Shown here: in pieces, positions 10,663 to 22,347 of the stretch
How positions within the stretch are numbered: the first letter of the stretch is position 1
Layout: each line of letters begins with the position of its first letter
Origin: Effrenium voratum
Lineage: Eukaryota; Sar; Dinophyceae; Suessiales; Symbiodiniaceae
NCBI GenBank assembly: GCA_963377175.1
Contig: CAUJNA010001857.1
Span: 656,795 to 720,794, forward strand
Direction: 5' to 3'
DNA: 64,000 nucleotides
Notes under the pieces: generated by a model
The model's input: only the letters and a program-made list of their open reading frames with translations
Databases searched by the model: none
What the model was told of the DNA's origin: nothing
Made by a program: the position numbers and the translations under genes

Positions 10663-10735
10663 TGGAGGTTGTCTCGTGGTTTGTGCGCCTGCTTTCGCAA
10701 TCCCGCGGTCGCGGGTTCGATTCCCCCCTGGTCCG
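10663..10735 (+). other. tRNA-like relic (A-box-like and perfect B-box)
   Basis: A perfect pol III B-box, GGGTTCGATTCC, lies at 10713-10724, within a T-arm-like GCGGG/TTCGATT/CCCCC with one mismatched pair. An A-box-like TGTCTCGTGG lies at 10670-10679, at the usual spacing. The acceptor arms do not pair (TGGAGGT against CTGGTCC) and the anticodon stem is poor, so this is not a working tRNA. A tRNA-derived SINE head or a decayed tRNA gene is the likeliest explanation. Confidence 0.45.
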
Positions 10736-10737
10736 CG

Positions 10738-11112
10738 GCAGCTCCGGCTTGAAAATCGTAACTTTTAAGTACAGACGTAGTACGCGGAGCGTGCTCCTGC
10801 AGCTCCGGCTGGAAAATTGTAACTTTTAAGTACAGACGTAGTACGCGGAGCACACCCCCGCAGCTCAGGCTTGAAAATCGCAACTTTTAAGTGCAAACGT
10901 AGTACGCGGAGCACACCCCCGCAGCTCCGGCTTGAAAATCGCAACTTTTAAGTACAAACGTAGTACGCGGAGCGTGCTCCTGCAGCTCAGGCTGGAAAAT
11001 CGCAAATTTTAAGTACAACGTAGTACGCGGAGCACATTCCCGCAGCTCCGGCCTGAAAATCGCAACTTTTTAAGTACAAACGTAGTACGCGAAGTACATT
11101 CCCACAGCTCCG
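10738..11112 (+). repeat. 62-bp tandem repeat
   Basis: Six units of about 61-62 bp, each with GCAGCTCCGGCTTGAAAATC, AACTTTTAAGTACA and ACGTAGTACGCGGAGC. Alternating unit ends (GTGCTCCT or ACACCCCC) hint at a two-unit sub-pattern. It starts directly after the tRNA-like relic. Confidence 0.93.
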
Positions 11113-11512
11113 GCAGCACTTGCGCAGAGCAACTTGCGCAGAGTCACTTGCACAGAGCAACTTGCGCAGAGCAACTTGCACAGAGCACTTGCACAAAGCA
11201 CTTGCGCAGAGCAACTTGCACAGACCAACTTGCACAGAGCACATGCGCAAAGCGCTTGCACGGAGCAACTGGCGCAGAGCCCTTGCGCAGAGCAACTTGC
11301 TCAGAGCACTTGCGCAGAGCAACTTGCACAGAGCAGGCGCAGAGCAACTTGCACAGACCAACTTGCGCAGAGCACATGCGCAAAGCGCTTGCGCGGAGCA
11401 ACTGGCGCAGAGCACTTGCGCAGAGCAACTTGCTCAGAGCACTTGCGCAGAGCAACTTGCACAGAGCACTTGCGCGCAGCAGCTTGCAGAGAGCAACTTG
11501 CGCGCAGAAGCC
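11113..11512 (+). repeat. 15-bp minisatellite 2 (CTTGCGCAGAGCAA)
   Basis: About 26 units of 14-15 bp around CTTGCGCAGAGCAA(C), more diverged than the first 15-bp array. A longer segment is duplicated: the run from ACAGACCAACTTG near 11220 recurs near 11353. The frames in it (LAQSTCAEQ-like) are artefacts. Confidence 0.93.
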
Positions 11513-12487
11513 TGGAACAATGCAGCTTGCGCAGACCACTTTCGTGAGAAATCGCGCGGCGCAGTTCGAGAGGAAAGTAGGATGATGAGATGGAGCTCTC
11601 ATGTAACCATACACACTGAGCATCGCCGCGCGCAGACACGCTCGCCGCAGCGATATAAAAAGGTGTCTCCGCGGCTGGATGAGCACCTGTGGAAAAATGC
11701 TTTCGGGCCAATCGTCCTCTAGCTTTGGCTGGGGCTGCTGCAACACGATGCTGACCACCAGTGGTTCCACACACCCAGTTGCCTGCGGTCCCTCTGCGAA
11801 TTCGAGTTTAGTGACGACGGGCATGCCTCTTCACAGCCTGAAAGCTGTGGCTGCTGTTGCCTGCGTGCCCCTCTACCAGCGCCACTTTCCCGGCCTGAGT
11901 GGGCACGTTGTTGGCTGAAGTCGGCCACTCGGGTGATGACCCCGACCTGCCCCCTCTTCTGTGCATCTTGGGGAAGTGTCTGCTGCTTGTCTGCTTCCCG
12001 AGAACGTCATCAGGGATGCAACGGGGCGAGCATCAGACAACACGACTGCGGCGATCAAGCGACAGAGTGGTCAGGTCTATTTTTTCTCACTGTCAAAGAT
12101 ACGACGTCGCAAGCCTTCTGCGGCCGACGCGCCGGGTCACGAAGCTCTTGCAGCGTGGCCTCCGCGCCGGGGGCAAGGGGCTCGCCAACCTTCGCCGGGG
12201 CATGATCTCCGACCACATGATTTCTTGAGGAGCCACAGCCGCCCGTCTCGGCCACAGTCCGAAAGCGCAGCTCCGCCCGTGTGGCAGCGCCCCTGTCTGC
12301 GCTACCCCCGACAAATCAGCGCTGGCCGATCAAATTTTGGCGGCGTTGAGCTCGACCTCAGCCTGCCGCCCCTTGTCGTTACACCGTGTGAGAATCAAGG
12401 TTTCAGCATGCTGGCACAGGCATGTGCTGGTAGCGGGGCTTTGGCCCATTTTCCAGGCCTTATAGGGCCCACCTACTACGGCGATCA
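11513..12487. other. No gene recognised
   Basis: The stretch is GC-rich with short open frames on both strands. None shows a motif I know or a steady codon bias. A GATATAAAAAGG string at 11652-11663 looks like a TATA box, but dinoflagellate promoters usually lack one, so I give it no weight. Confidence 0.4.
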
Positions 12488-12768
12488 GCGATGAGGCTGG
12501 AAGGCGGAGTGCCTCGCTTCACCGGAGATCCGGGCGGGCTCAGAGAGCATATCTTCAGGGTGCGCACCAGAATGCTCAGAGAGGAGCATGAACGAGGAGC
12601 AGCGCGAGAAGCAAGGCCCTTGCCTGGGACTGCGCCTGGTGGAGGGCATGAGTGGCATTGCCCTGAAGATAGCTGAGCGGATGAATCCGGAGGATCTGGC
12701 CAAGCCGACAGAGGCGCTCCTGAAGACGCTGGCGACCAGGACAGGGGATCGGCCTACATGGTAAGCCG
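12488..12768 (+). pseudogene. Ty1/copia-like gag fragment, frameshifted
   Basis: The frame RLEGGVPRFTGDPGGLREHIFRV (from 12488; only part quoted by motif: PRFTGDPGGLREHIF) switches near 12590 to LGLRLVEGMSGIALKIAERM and NPEDLAKPTEALLKTL, ending in TAG at 12761. The pattern 'F.GDP..L..Y..RV' followed by 'G.RLVE.L.G.AL..A..M....L' is what I remember from the N-terminal gag region of copia-type elements in Symbiodiniaceae. No protease, integrase or RT follows in the window. The assignment rests on memory of the family. Confidence 0.45.
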
Positions 12769-13285
12769 ACTGCCTCTCCAACATGCGCAGGGCGCGCTGC
12801 TCGCTTGTGAGCTGAGGCGCCTCCTGTGGAGCCTCAGCCGGTGGTGCCTCTGCCGGTGCCTCCGCTGGTGGTGCGTCAACCGGCGCCGTCTCAAGTGGAG
12901 GCGGCTTTGGCTTGGGCCCTCTGGACCAATTGTCACCCCCATCCAAGGGAGGATCAAAGGGGTCGAAGGGACCCAAACCGCGCACCGTCTACTCTGCGAT
13001 TAGCGATCAGGCTGGCGACCAGGACAAGGCATCGGCCTACATGGTGCATCGGGCCCTCACAGCCATCCACACCGGCAACAGTGTGGACCAATGGAGCTTG
13101 GTGCCGGCGTGTCAGGAGGTGGTGCTGGTGGATGATCACGACCCAGAAGAGGAGCTGCTTTTGCTCGCGCTCAACGCGATGGCCACTCATGGGACGGATG
13201 CCTACTACTTCCAGAGGAAATGCAAGGACTGTGGATCAGTCTGGGTCACTATGGCCCTGGCAAGGAGCGCGGAACCCATCTGATC
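12769..13285. other. Rearranged retroelement-like segment with a 31-bp direct repeat
   Basis: A ~31-bp string beginning GCGACCAGGACA and ending GGCCTACATGGT occurs at about 12734 and again, with two changes, at about 13015. The piece between them reads best on the minus strand as an Ala/Pro-rich peptide (APAEAPPAEAPQEAP) followed by TSEQRALRMLERQSAYH. After the second copy a plus frame (VVLVDDHDPEEELLLLALNA, then KCKDCGSVWV) runs to a stop at 13283. This looks like an inverted segment flanked by a duplication within element debris. Confidence 0.35.
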
Positions 13286-13829
13286 CACCTTTCTCTCCAT
13301 GCCATCTTGAAGATGCCAACAGCCTCCCTGAGGTCCTCCTTGTGGTAGTAGCCGAGGACGTGGCTCCGCGCCTTCCACCCCGCAAGTGCATATGCAAAGG
13401 TGTTTTTTGGCAAGCAGTTGGGTCTTGCAAAACCAATTGTTGGGGGATCGCAAGCAAGAAGGATTTTGTTTTACAGCGACTCCGGCGGAAGCCATTTGGA
13501 CCATGAAGAGCAAACGACTCTCAAGATGTTTTCGTAGGCGCCCAGAAAAATACTACTGCCGCGCAAAGTCCTTGAAAGCAGACGGACATTGACCTTGCGC
13601 GAACTTGTCGGGCATGCCAGGGAAATTGATTGGGGGCACTGGGCTAGGAATTGTTTTTGTTCTTGAAAATTGGCTAGGCTACAAAACATTTGTCGAGTTT
13701 CACAAAACTGGGCAGGAAGCAGGCGTAGGTTCAGAACCAGTCGGGAATTGGGTCCAGATGCACGCGCTGGAGCCCAGCAGGGAGCGGCAAAAGCAGGAAA
13801 AAATCAACGCGTTGCCTTGAAGAGGCTCA
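13286..13829. other. No gene recognised
   Basis: This is mixed sequence with short frames only. I see no repeat, RNA or exon signature. Confidence 0.4.
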
Positions 13830-14325
13830 GTTGACAAGAACGCAAGAAGCACTTTCACTAGGCTTAGTTGGCTGGCTTTGTGTTTTCACCTAAGACGCAC
13901 TTGGTTGATAGGAGGCACTTTCCCCGTGTTTGTTTGGCAAAAAGCACTTTCAACAGGCTTAGTTCGCAAGAAGCCAGGCTTCGTTGACAAGACACACTTT
14001 TACCAGACTTAGTGAATTAACAAGAAGCATTTTTCTCTGCTAGGCTAAGCTGACAATAAGCATGTTCAAAAGCTGAATTGACAAGAAGCCCCTTCACCAG
14101 GCGTAGTTGACAAGAGTCACTGTTACCAAGCATAGTTGACAAGAAGCACGTTTACAAGGCTTAGTTGAACAGACTTAGTTGTTACCATGCCTTGTTGGCA
14201 AATGAAGCACTTTCATTAGGCTTAGTTGGCAAGCGTCAATTTTACCAAGTTTAGTTGTCACTTGTCGTAGTTGAAAAGAAACACTTATACACGGCCTAGT
14301 TGGCAAGAAACACTTCCCGACTTTG
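13830..14325 (+). repeat. Degenerate ~30-bp minisatellite
   Basis: The tags GGCTTAGTTGACAAGAAGCA and CTTTCACCA recur about fifteen times at roughly 28-32-bp spacing with heavy divergence (for example 13832, 13935, 14090, 14135, 14215). It is an old tandem array. Confidence 0.75.
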
Positions 14326-17300
14326 AGATACACACTTTAGCCGGTGGCTTTCGTCGTTTTCTTGTTTTGCTCACAAAACGCTATGGAATCGGGAGTCCGT
14401 ATGTCATCAAACACTTTGTCTTGTCAATGAACATGTTAGTTGAGCCAAGGCGAGGCTTGCTTCAATATTGTCCTTCAATATTGGACAATATGCAAGTTCA
14501 TGCAAATATTCGCTGGCGAGCTGCGCGGTTGGATTGAGTTTGTTTTTTGGTAACGCTGATTTAGCGAGGCTTGTGGATATGTTTGCGAGGAGCTTCCCTC
14601 CCGGCGACCAGGCCCAACAAGATAACCTGGTGGGAGACTTGCCTACTCAGCCTGTGTGATTATGTCCATATCCCGACATGATCATCCGACATCCTGCGAA
14701 GCATGATTTACGATTTACGGTTGGAGGCTGAGGACAACCCAGCTGTGCACGGCTGTGCAATCATTTGTGCATTTGTCGGCCGGTTGCCTTGCTTGATGTT
14801 TGGTTTGTGTTGTTTTGGTTTGCACTACGGGAATTAGCAAAAAGCCTCGTTTAGCTGACCATGCTGACCTTCAATCGCAAGTGTTACCCTATGCCAGCGC
14901 ATGCCAGCGCGAGGGGGGTCGAGCTGCTCGCATTCGCTTCCGCCTGATGGCTCCAAGCCACAGTTGCCATTGGGCTAGCTGTCGCTTACATCTTGGCTTT
15001 CATTTTCAATGCATCGGCGGGCTCTCTATAGGGGAGCCTCCCTTTCAGCATTTCAAAACCTGTCGGTTTGCTCAGACGCCTTCTTAAAATCCAGCTTTGC
15101 TGTGTTTGCAATCCTTTTTTCGAAGTGTCACTGCTCCCCCCAGCAACAAAGATCGAACTAGCAAGTCACAATCGGAGCAGCCTTGCTGGAAGCGCGCAAC
15201 AGGCTGCGTTTAGGCACGGGTGGGGGTGATATCGTGTATCAAAGTAGGCAATAAGTTGCGATTGTCCTTTGGTGTCCCTTTTTTCCTGCGAAAAGGCACC
15301 CTTGGCCACAGACACACATACAGGACAATATTTTGGTTGTCGGATTGGACTTGCGTGTTGGCCCCTTCCAACTTGCACATTTTATACTGGAAGTTGTGAA
15401 GCCATTACTTGTTGTGTGTGCGTTTTGCTGCGCAAATAGTATCCCCTGAGTTCCTAGACTCATGTTTGTTGAAGGCCACTTTAGTGGCAAGCGAGAAGTT
15501 CAATTCACTTCAATTCACTTCATCTAGCCAAGGAGGCACGAAGAAGAATAACGTTGGGCGCAACATGTGGGGAGTAGGGCAGGCGAACGCGACTTTTGAT
15601 CATGGACACGTTGAACCCGAGGCCGGTGGTGTTGGTCCCACGAACCAAAAAAGAGCGGAAGCTTCGCGTGACTGGGCTCATGATCTTGCTTGTTGTCGGG
15701 GGTTATCAAAGTTGCTAACTGGGGGGCCTCCGATTGAATCTACGACTCACTTGGCGAGTTTGTGGAAAAACATGCATCGAGAGAGAGCGGGATTGCTTCC
15801 TTTACTGATCGCATTGAGGAGGACTATATAGGCACCGTAGGCCGCTACACCCGGATCAAACCTTGCCCGGTTGTTCGTGCAGCTTTTAGCAGGCATGTGT
15901 CATTGTCGAGATGGGGAAAACTACGGCCTTTTCGGTTTTTTTGCGGGTGGGAGAAAACCACTGAAACTGAGGATCTCCTTGAACTATGGCTGAATTATCC
16001 CTGATTGCATGCAGCTCAACACACCATCATTCTTACAGGAATGTCCTTACAGAGGACCACCCTCTTTCCATGTGGGTGGAGTATGGTTATTACAAAAGGG
16101 AGGGCTTAAAATTTCATCGCCAGCCGCCAGGCCAGCATCCGGTGCTTGACATGAGGAGCCACAGCAGTATGTCGTGCCAAGGGTGGGGGACATGTTGTTG
16201 TTTTTCTTCACTGTTGTTGGTTTATGTGTGTGTGGCTGGTTTGTTGTTCGTTTGTACCCCTGGCTTTTCTGGAGGGCAAAAGGAAAACACCTAGGGAACA
16301 CCGGCCTATTTGAGATGGCATCTTTGGACTTGGCAGGATGGTGGAACGCTGTCTTGAGCAGGCAAAGTGGCTGTTGTAAATCCCTCTGCGCTGTGTGTCT
16401 TCGAGCTCGAAGAGCTCTGAAAAATGCAGGGGCAACATGACATCCCCTCCGCAAGGGATTCTGTTTAAGAAGGGGCGCGTTACTTCCTGAAAGTGCAGGA
16501 TTTCTCTGCAGAGTCACCAAGAGACCGCACTGAGACTTCCCCACCCTTCATAGATGGCCATGGCAAAGAACGCGGGCTTGCGGCCAACTATTGGTTGCTG
16601 ACATGCAGATCTGCCGGATGGGGGCATTGCCAACGCCAAACATCTTGTTTGCAAAGTCAATGTTTATCAACAGTCAATGTTTAACAAGCTCACGAAGGGC
16701 ACCAGTCTCCGATTGCCAGCTTCGGCAACTGATCACCAAAAATAGTTGATCGGCTTCTCTTGTCCATCTTTGTCCTCTTCGACGAGACAGACTAAATCAG
16801 AGTAAGCAGGGGCCAGGGAAGGCAGATGCTCCCAAGAGCTTTGGGGGGGGTTGGGTCACTCCAACAAATATCGAACAAGGTGTCTCAGGTCCGAGTTTCT
16901 CAGGTGTTTTTTGAGGCCAACTGCGATCAACTGCGTTCGCTTGCATTTCTGTGGCATTCTTATTACTTTGCTGTAGCTCATGTTATGTAGGTTTTTAAAG
17001 TACGGAGGTTCGCAAACCGGTTTCACAGCTTTACAGGGATTCCACTAGCCCTAACCTCTACCTTCAAGGAATGTAGTCTTGTGGCCCCTCCGACTAGTAG
17101 CTGCACGGTTCTTGCTCTATAGGGGTCAGGGGTGGTTTTGGAGGTGGCGGAAGTCTCCTCCTTACTCAGCTTTTCAGACCGGTCCGTAGGTTTGTGCAAT
17201 TCCCCTCAGAGTCCACATCCTGATTGATATGTGCAACGAGGAGGGCGCGCATGAACTCCGGTTAGGGATGGTGATTTTGCACAACCGGCACAACAATGCT

Positions 17301-18817
17301 TTGACACTTCGCAAAGTTTCCGCAGGACGAATGCGGTGAAGCGTCCCGTGACTCCAGACCAATATATCATTGGCGAAGGATGCCAAGGCTGCAGTAGCAA
17401 GTTTCTCTCGGCTGGCTCTGATCATTCTTGTTTTTTGTCTCTGAACGTTTTTGCTTGCAGGGAAGACCATGATGCCGGCATCTCACTTTGGGGGAAGTTC
17501 AGGGCAGACCCGGTGCTAAGGACATGGGCAATGTGTTTTTCCCCAACAGCTGAAAGCTTTGGGGTCTCAGCCCAGATAGGCTCCGGGGTGGTCCGGGGCG
17601 GCCCTGAGGTAAAGTTCCACGAGGGTTCCACCACCAGGGTTCCACAAGGGTTCTGCGAGGGCCGGGGTGGTGCGGGGATTAAAAGAGCACCGCATGCTGT
17701 TGGGGATATCACCAGAAGCCCTCACTACGGCCTTAGAGCGGGGTTGCCCATTTTAAACTACTACCCCCTCCTCGTCTGCTAAACTTGTCCACCAAAAACG
17801 TGGGAAGGACCATCCTGCTTTCAGGCAGGCAGACTGCACACTTGAAGGATTTTTGGTGGGAAGCAAGAATATTCCAGAATTGCCCGTCTTTTTCGAGCTT
17901 TGTCCAAGGGGTAGAGCGAGCCAAACCCATGAGGTAGGTCCTGCTTGGGTCAAATTGTGTAGCTCAGGTGTTCCAAGTGCCTTTAAATTATGCAAACGTT
18001 TGGAGCTTGGGTCTCAGCGTCGCCGATGTCATGTGTCTTTTTTCGGAGTAGTCCCTTCAAAAAGACAGCCGGCTAAAACAAGAGCTGTTGATTTAGAGGA
18101 GAATAAAGCTTGTTGGGACCTATCGTACCCGGCTTGTCGTTGGCTAATGACCCGGAATCTGCTTTGTGAAGCACACCTTTCACCGGGTTTTCTGGCGCCC
18201 TACTTCTCAGGCACCAAAACTCCTCCCCCCCCAACCCCGCGACTAACAAAATGCTGATGCGTTAGTTGGCCGTGTTCCGGGCTATTATACGAAATGAATG
18301 TCCAGTCAGCAGGGTGAAACATGATGTCCTTTTACCTAAAGAGGATGACAAACATTTGAACAGGTGCCACCTCTCACACAACCAAAAGCTTGAGTCGAGG
18401 ATTTGCTTTGGTGGCGAACCTGATCACCCGGCGGTGACCGTGGCGCACAACAATTCCGACGCTGAGAGCTTCGGCCCCGCGTTGATTTTGCCCATGGAGG
18501 CCGATGTGTCCGCGCTTTTGGGAGCGCTTTGGGATCGACGTTTTTGTCGGCAAACCCAGACACCCAGGTGCTTCCTTGTTTCTGCTGGATGAAATGGATT
18601 TCCCATTGACGTCTACCAAGCATAGGGTGCCCTTTTTTCTCGTCACGGGGAAATGTGTTTTTTGGCAAGCTTGCGAATCTTGTGTATACCTTGATACCAT
18701 CTCACGGCCTCCGTAGTCTTGTGCGCTATTCAATGAGCATTCAGCTGGGATCAGGCGGCGTTCTCTGGAAATAGGATTCACAGTGCATGCAGACCAAGAC
18801 ATCCACAGGATTCCACT
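14326..18817. other. Long intergenic stretch, no gene supported
   Basis: Only scattered frames under about 165 codons occur, including a 165-codon minus frame at 16047-16544. That frame is Pro/Asn-rich with no motif I know. A small hairpin lies at 14465-14491 and a triple AATTCACTTC at 15500-15522. Nothing else stands out. Confidence 0.4.
14465..14491. repeat. Short inverted repeat
   Basis: ATATTGTCC at 14465-14473 is the exact reverse complement of GGACAATAT at 14483-14491, with a 9-nt loop. It is too short to assign a role. Confidence 0.6.
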
Positions 18818-20418
18818 TATGACAGCATTGAAATAGATCCAAAGGACCAAAGTGTACTGTCTATTGCCATTGGTCCAGAACTGGGGTAGCGGAGCCGGAT
18901 TTTGCGGAAGAAAAGGGGCATCGGATGGAGAGCGTTTTCCATGAAGCTCGCTGCAACAGGAAGGAGCATGGGATATGGCGAGAAAACAATCATTCGATAT
19001 GAGGAGCTGATTGAGGAGTGAATGAAGATCAAGTGACAACTCCTGGTACCACGAATTGTTGGACAATGAGCAGGGGTCTTTCAGCTGCAGAAGCAGTGAA
19101 CTAATGGAAGGACACGTTGAGGAAGTTTTTCCTCAAGGGATCAACGACCGCGTGCCTATACCGAAAACTCAGCTTCTTCAACCATCGGAGAGGCCCATTT
19201 TCGTTTCAAGTTCGAGATATGGCTTCGCTTGATGCCAGAGATGACGGCGCAACCACCGCAGTTTCTTCAATCGTTGCACGACAGCAACGGCAAGAAGAAT
19301 CGCAGACCTGTTGCAAGCAGCCGGATCTGCTCGGCCTGAAGCAGATCTACAGTGACAACCTGATTGCCCAATTCTTCATCAAGCCAAAGAGGGCAATCCC
19401 TGACGAGGTGGGCATGGTGCGAAAGGCTGGGGAGGCTTTGGCAAGAAACGAAAGTACAAGTACCAAAAGCTTGATGAGAACATCAAAGGCAAATAGGCAA
19501 ATCAGACAGAGGCAAGGGGCGGAAAAGACAAAGACAAAGGAACGTCCAGGACATCTGCCGCCACTGTATGACAGGAGCAGCCTCCGGCCACTTCAACTAC
19601 GCCGCCTACATTTGCCGATTGGACAGATGAGGATCGACTCGTCCCATCTCCCTTGACGAAGAAACTCAGAAGTGCTAGACTTGGCGCGAGCTCAGAGTGG
19701 ATTCTACGGCAAGCCCAACGAGATCGTCACTATCGAGAATGAACCCAACAAGGACACAGGAAATGCAATAGAATTTTCTTCCACTAATTTGCAAATGCCA
19801 TTGCGGTATCATGACAGGCAATTTCAACAAATCAGCCAGCTCAAGCTTGTCAATGCAAGAGACATGTCGCCCAGCTGTCTGCCCGATGAACGCCATCCCT
19901 TGTGGCCGCACCTTCGATGGACTTGATACCAGTGCCGAATCTGCCACAGCACTCAGGGACATGGCGCGTCACATGCTTCCAGCAAGAATTACTTTCCAGC
20001 TTGCGTGATGACCAGTGTTTTCCATTGGATGAAAAACAGCAGCTCGGATGTGCCTCGAGATGAAAGGTTTGCATTAGTCGACAGTATGACGAAGAACGTT
20101 CGTGACTACAAGGTATCCTTCTCTGAACTCACAAAGCACTTGAACAATGAGATGCTCATGAATGCACGGAGCAGATTGGCACCTGCCTAGAAGGATCCAA
20201 AAGTACAGAAACTGCCAAGAGAGAAAAGGGAGAAGAAGTGGCGCAGCACGAGACACACTCCTCTGGAGCCGGACCCATTGGTCAGGGTCTCACACCTACT
20301 AACACAAGCCACAGCAAGGCAACTGGCAGCAACAACCGCAACGGAACCTGAGGCAGGCAATCCGTTTCACAAGCCGGAGACATGCACACCCCTGCAACAA
20401 TCACATGTTAGGCAGAGT
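18818..20418 (+). pseudogene. Decayed coding block of unknown family
   Basis: From 18818 a frame reads YDSIEIDPKDQ, VLSIAIGPELG, an in-frame TAG (18887-18889), then RILRKKRGIGWRAFSMKL and GYGEKTIIRYEELIEE to a stop at about 19020. A second frame then stays largely open from about 19060 to 20418. It includes LRKFFLKG and FFNHRRGPFSFQVRDMASL and, later, DERFALVDSMTKNVRDY and KREKKWRSTRH. It is interrupted by stops at 19654, 19924 and 20188. Codon use is more A-rich and the protein more charged than the genes downstream. The coherent peptides show it was once protein-coding. I do not recognise the family; an element protein (gag-like, Lys/Arg/Gln-rich with C..C residues near 19560) is possible. 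Confidence 0.45.
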
Positions 20419-21237
20419 TAGCCGCCTACAAATCAGAGCAGATTTCAAGCCAAAAGGGCATGATCTCTTTCAACATATGGCTATGGCAAAATGCATGGCT
20501 ACGGTTTAGCACGCACGCAGCAATTTCAGTGGATGCAGAAGGTCGGAAGAAATGTGTGTCTGTTTTGTTCTGCTTTTGCACTGTGTTGACCTTCGTGCAA
20601 TGTCATATGATGTTGTACGTATGTTGGTGGCGTCTTGGCTCAAGGCCTTTTGTTCTTAGTCCTGTTTGCTGTCCAACGAAAAGTCATATAGATATGCTTG
20701 TTTAACGTGTTTCTTGTCGTAGGAGCGACGTTTGGAGCAAGGATTCCGTTCTGGGCTTGCGGTGCGCTAGTTGTGAAAGGTCAGGAAACACGCACCGTTT
20801 TAGCAGTGTGTAGGAGCTAAGGTGGAGACAACGAAGCACAAAATCGAAAAGATCCGCCGCAAGGCCCCAAAAACAAAACCACAGACACAAACTCTGAGGA
20901 AAAGTTTGGTTTTGCAAAAAGTTGTGCTTTTGTTAGTTTTCTTGAGGTTGCTCTTTGGTTTCCCTCAGTTTGTTGTTTCCCTCAGTTTTTGTTCTGCAAT
21001 AACAATGAAAAAGCTCGACGCTTTGTTTTGCTTAAAAAGTTATTGAGAGAAAGCGGCGAAAAACAAAAAAGCCTGGAGAAACCAAAAACAAGACAAACAA
21101 AAACTCTGAGGACAGGTTTTTTGTTTTGCCACTAGTTTATTGTTCCCTCCGGCAGGCTGTAGACGAGTTCCCCACTGGCCCGGCAAGATACCTAGCATTT
21201 TCTCCCACTGTGTGTGTTTTTCCTGTGGGCACCCACA
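20419..21237. other. Intergenic, with a dispersed short repeat
   Basis: Strings around CAAACTCTGAGGAAAAG (20889) and CAAAAACTCTGAGGACAGG (21099) are related to each other. A third, inverted copy (TTTTCCTCAGAGTGCT) lies near 22036. Otherwise no gene is seen. Confidence 0.4.
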
Positions 21238-21778
21238 CAGCCGTACCCACGCGTGGCAAATGGTAGGCACACCCATTTACGTGCACCAGCTCAGCACTGC
21301 ACATGCCCCGCAAAATGGAAATGATAAGGACAACGCTCGCTCACGCCCGCTCAGCACTGCACTCATGCCTGGCAAATGCAAAGCACACCCGCTCACGTGC
21401 ACCCGCTCACCCAGCTACGTGTGCCTGCTCGGCACTGCACACCCGCCCTGCCAAATGTTAAGCACACCCCCTGATGCGCACCCGCTTAACACTGCACCCA
21501 TGCCTGGCACGTGGTGGGCACACTCGCTCACACGCACCTGCTCAGCACTGCACAGTCAGCACACTCGCCCAAATGCACCCACTCAGCACTGGACCCATGC
21601 CTGGCAAGCGCATCCGCTGACACGCGCCCGCCAGCACTGCACCCACGCATGGTAAGTGGTAAGCGCACTTGCTCACACGCATCCGCTCAGCACCGCACCC
21701 GCACCTGCCAACCCGCACCTGCCAAATGGAGAGCGCACGCGCTCACGTGCACCGGCTCAGCACTCCTGCCTGGCAATG
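21238..21778 (+). repeat. ~58-bp degenerate minisatellite
   Basis: About nine units share GCTCAGCACTGCACCCATGC, CTGGCAAATGG and AGCACACCCGCTCACGTGCA. Unit lengths vary from about 45 to 65 bp. Open frames here are artefacts. Confidence 0.85.
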
Positions 21779-22079
21779 ACGACGAGTGGCTGTTCTTGTC
21801 AAAGCTGCATTTTGGGTTTGCAGCCATGCGCGGTTGGGGCGCTCGTCATTTGATTGTTTTTCTACTGCTGCAAACCAAACAACTCTGGTTGATTGGTTTT
21901 CTTGTATTTTGTTGTTGATGGTTTCCAAAAAGAAACAAAACAAAAACCATCGAGTTTGTGGCTTTTACTCGAGACCAAAAACAGGGACCACCAACAACAA
22001 AAAGCAAACCAACAAACTGGTTGCAAAACCCACCGTTTTCCTCAGAGTGCTAGGCGCAAGGAAGCTTTTGAAGCGACGG

Positions 22080-22310
22080 ACAGGGCTTGACAATGAGCTT
22101 CTAAGGAGTCGTTTAAGGAGCTTTACAAAAAGCTTCTAGAAAGGCCCCGCAAGAGGTCTTATAAGCAGCTTTACAAGTGAGCTTCAAAGAGAGCTTTGCA
22201 AAGCCGCTTCGCAAGGAAATTACAAAGAGCATTGTGTGGTTTATTAAGGAGCATTATTGAGACTCATACGGAGTCTTGCTTGCAATGAGCCCCTAAAGGA
22301 GCTTTATACC
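22080..22310 (+). repeat. Degenerate short repeat around AAGGAGCTTTACAA
   Basis: AAGGAGCTTTACAAA-like strings recur at irregular 15-35-bp spacing (for example 22112, 22168, 22196, 22293). It is probably an eroded minisatellite. Confidence 0.5.
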
Positions 22311-22347
22311 CGCTTGAGCTAAGACTTGAAAGCCAGGTGTTGAAATT

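Noticed and set aside
10663..10735. Functional tRNA gene
   Set aside because: Acceptor arms do not pair and the anticodon stem is poor; only the internal promoter boxes are good.
11652..11663. TATA box (GATATAAAAAGG)
   Set aside because: No gene follows, and dinoflagellate promoters generally lack canonical TATA boxes.
11070..11824. Cys/Ala/Gln-rich frames of 140-226 codons
   Set aside because: They are products of the second 15-bp array.
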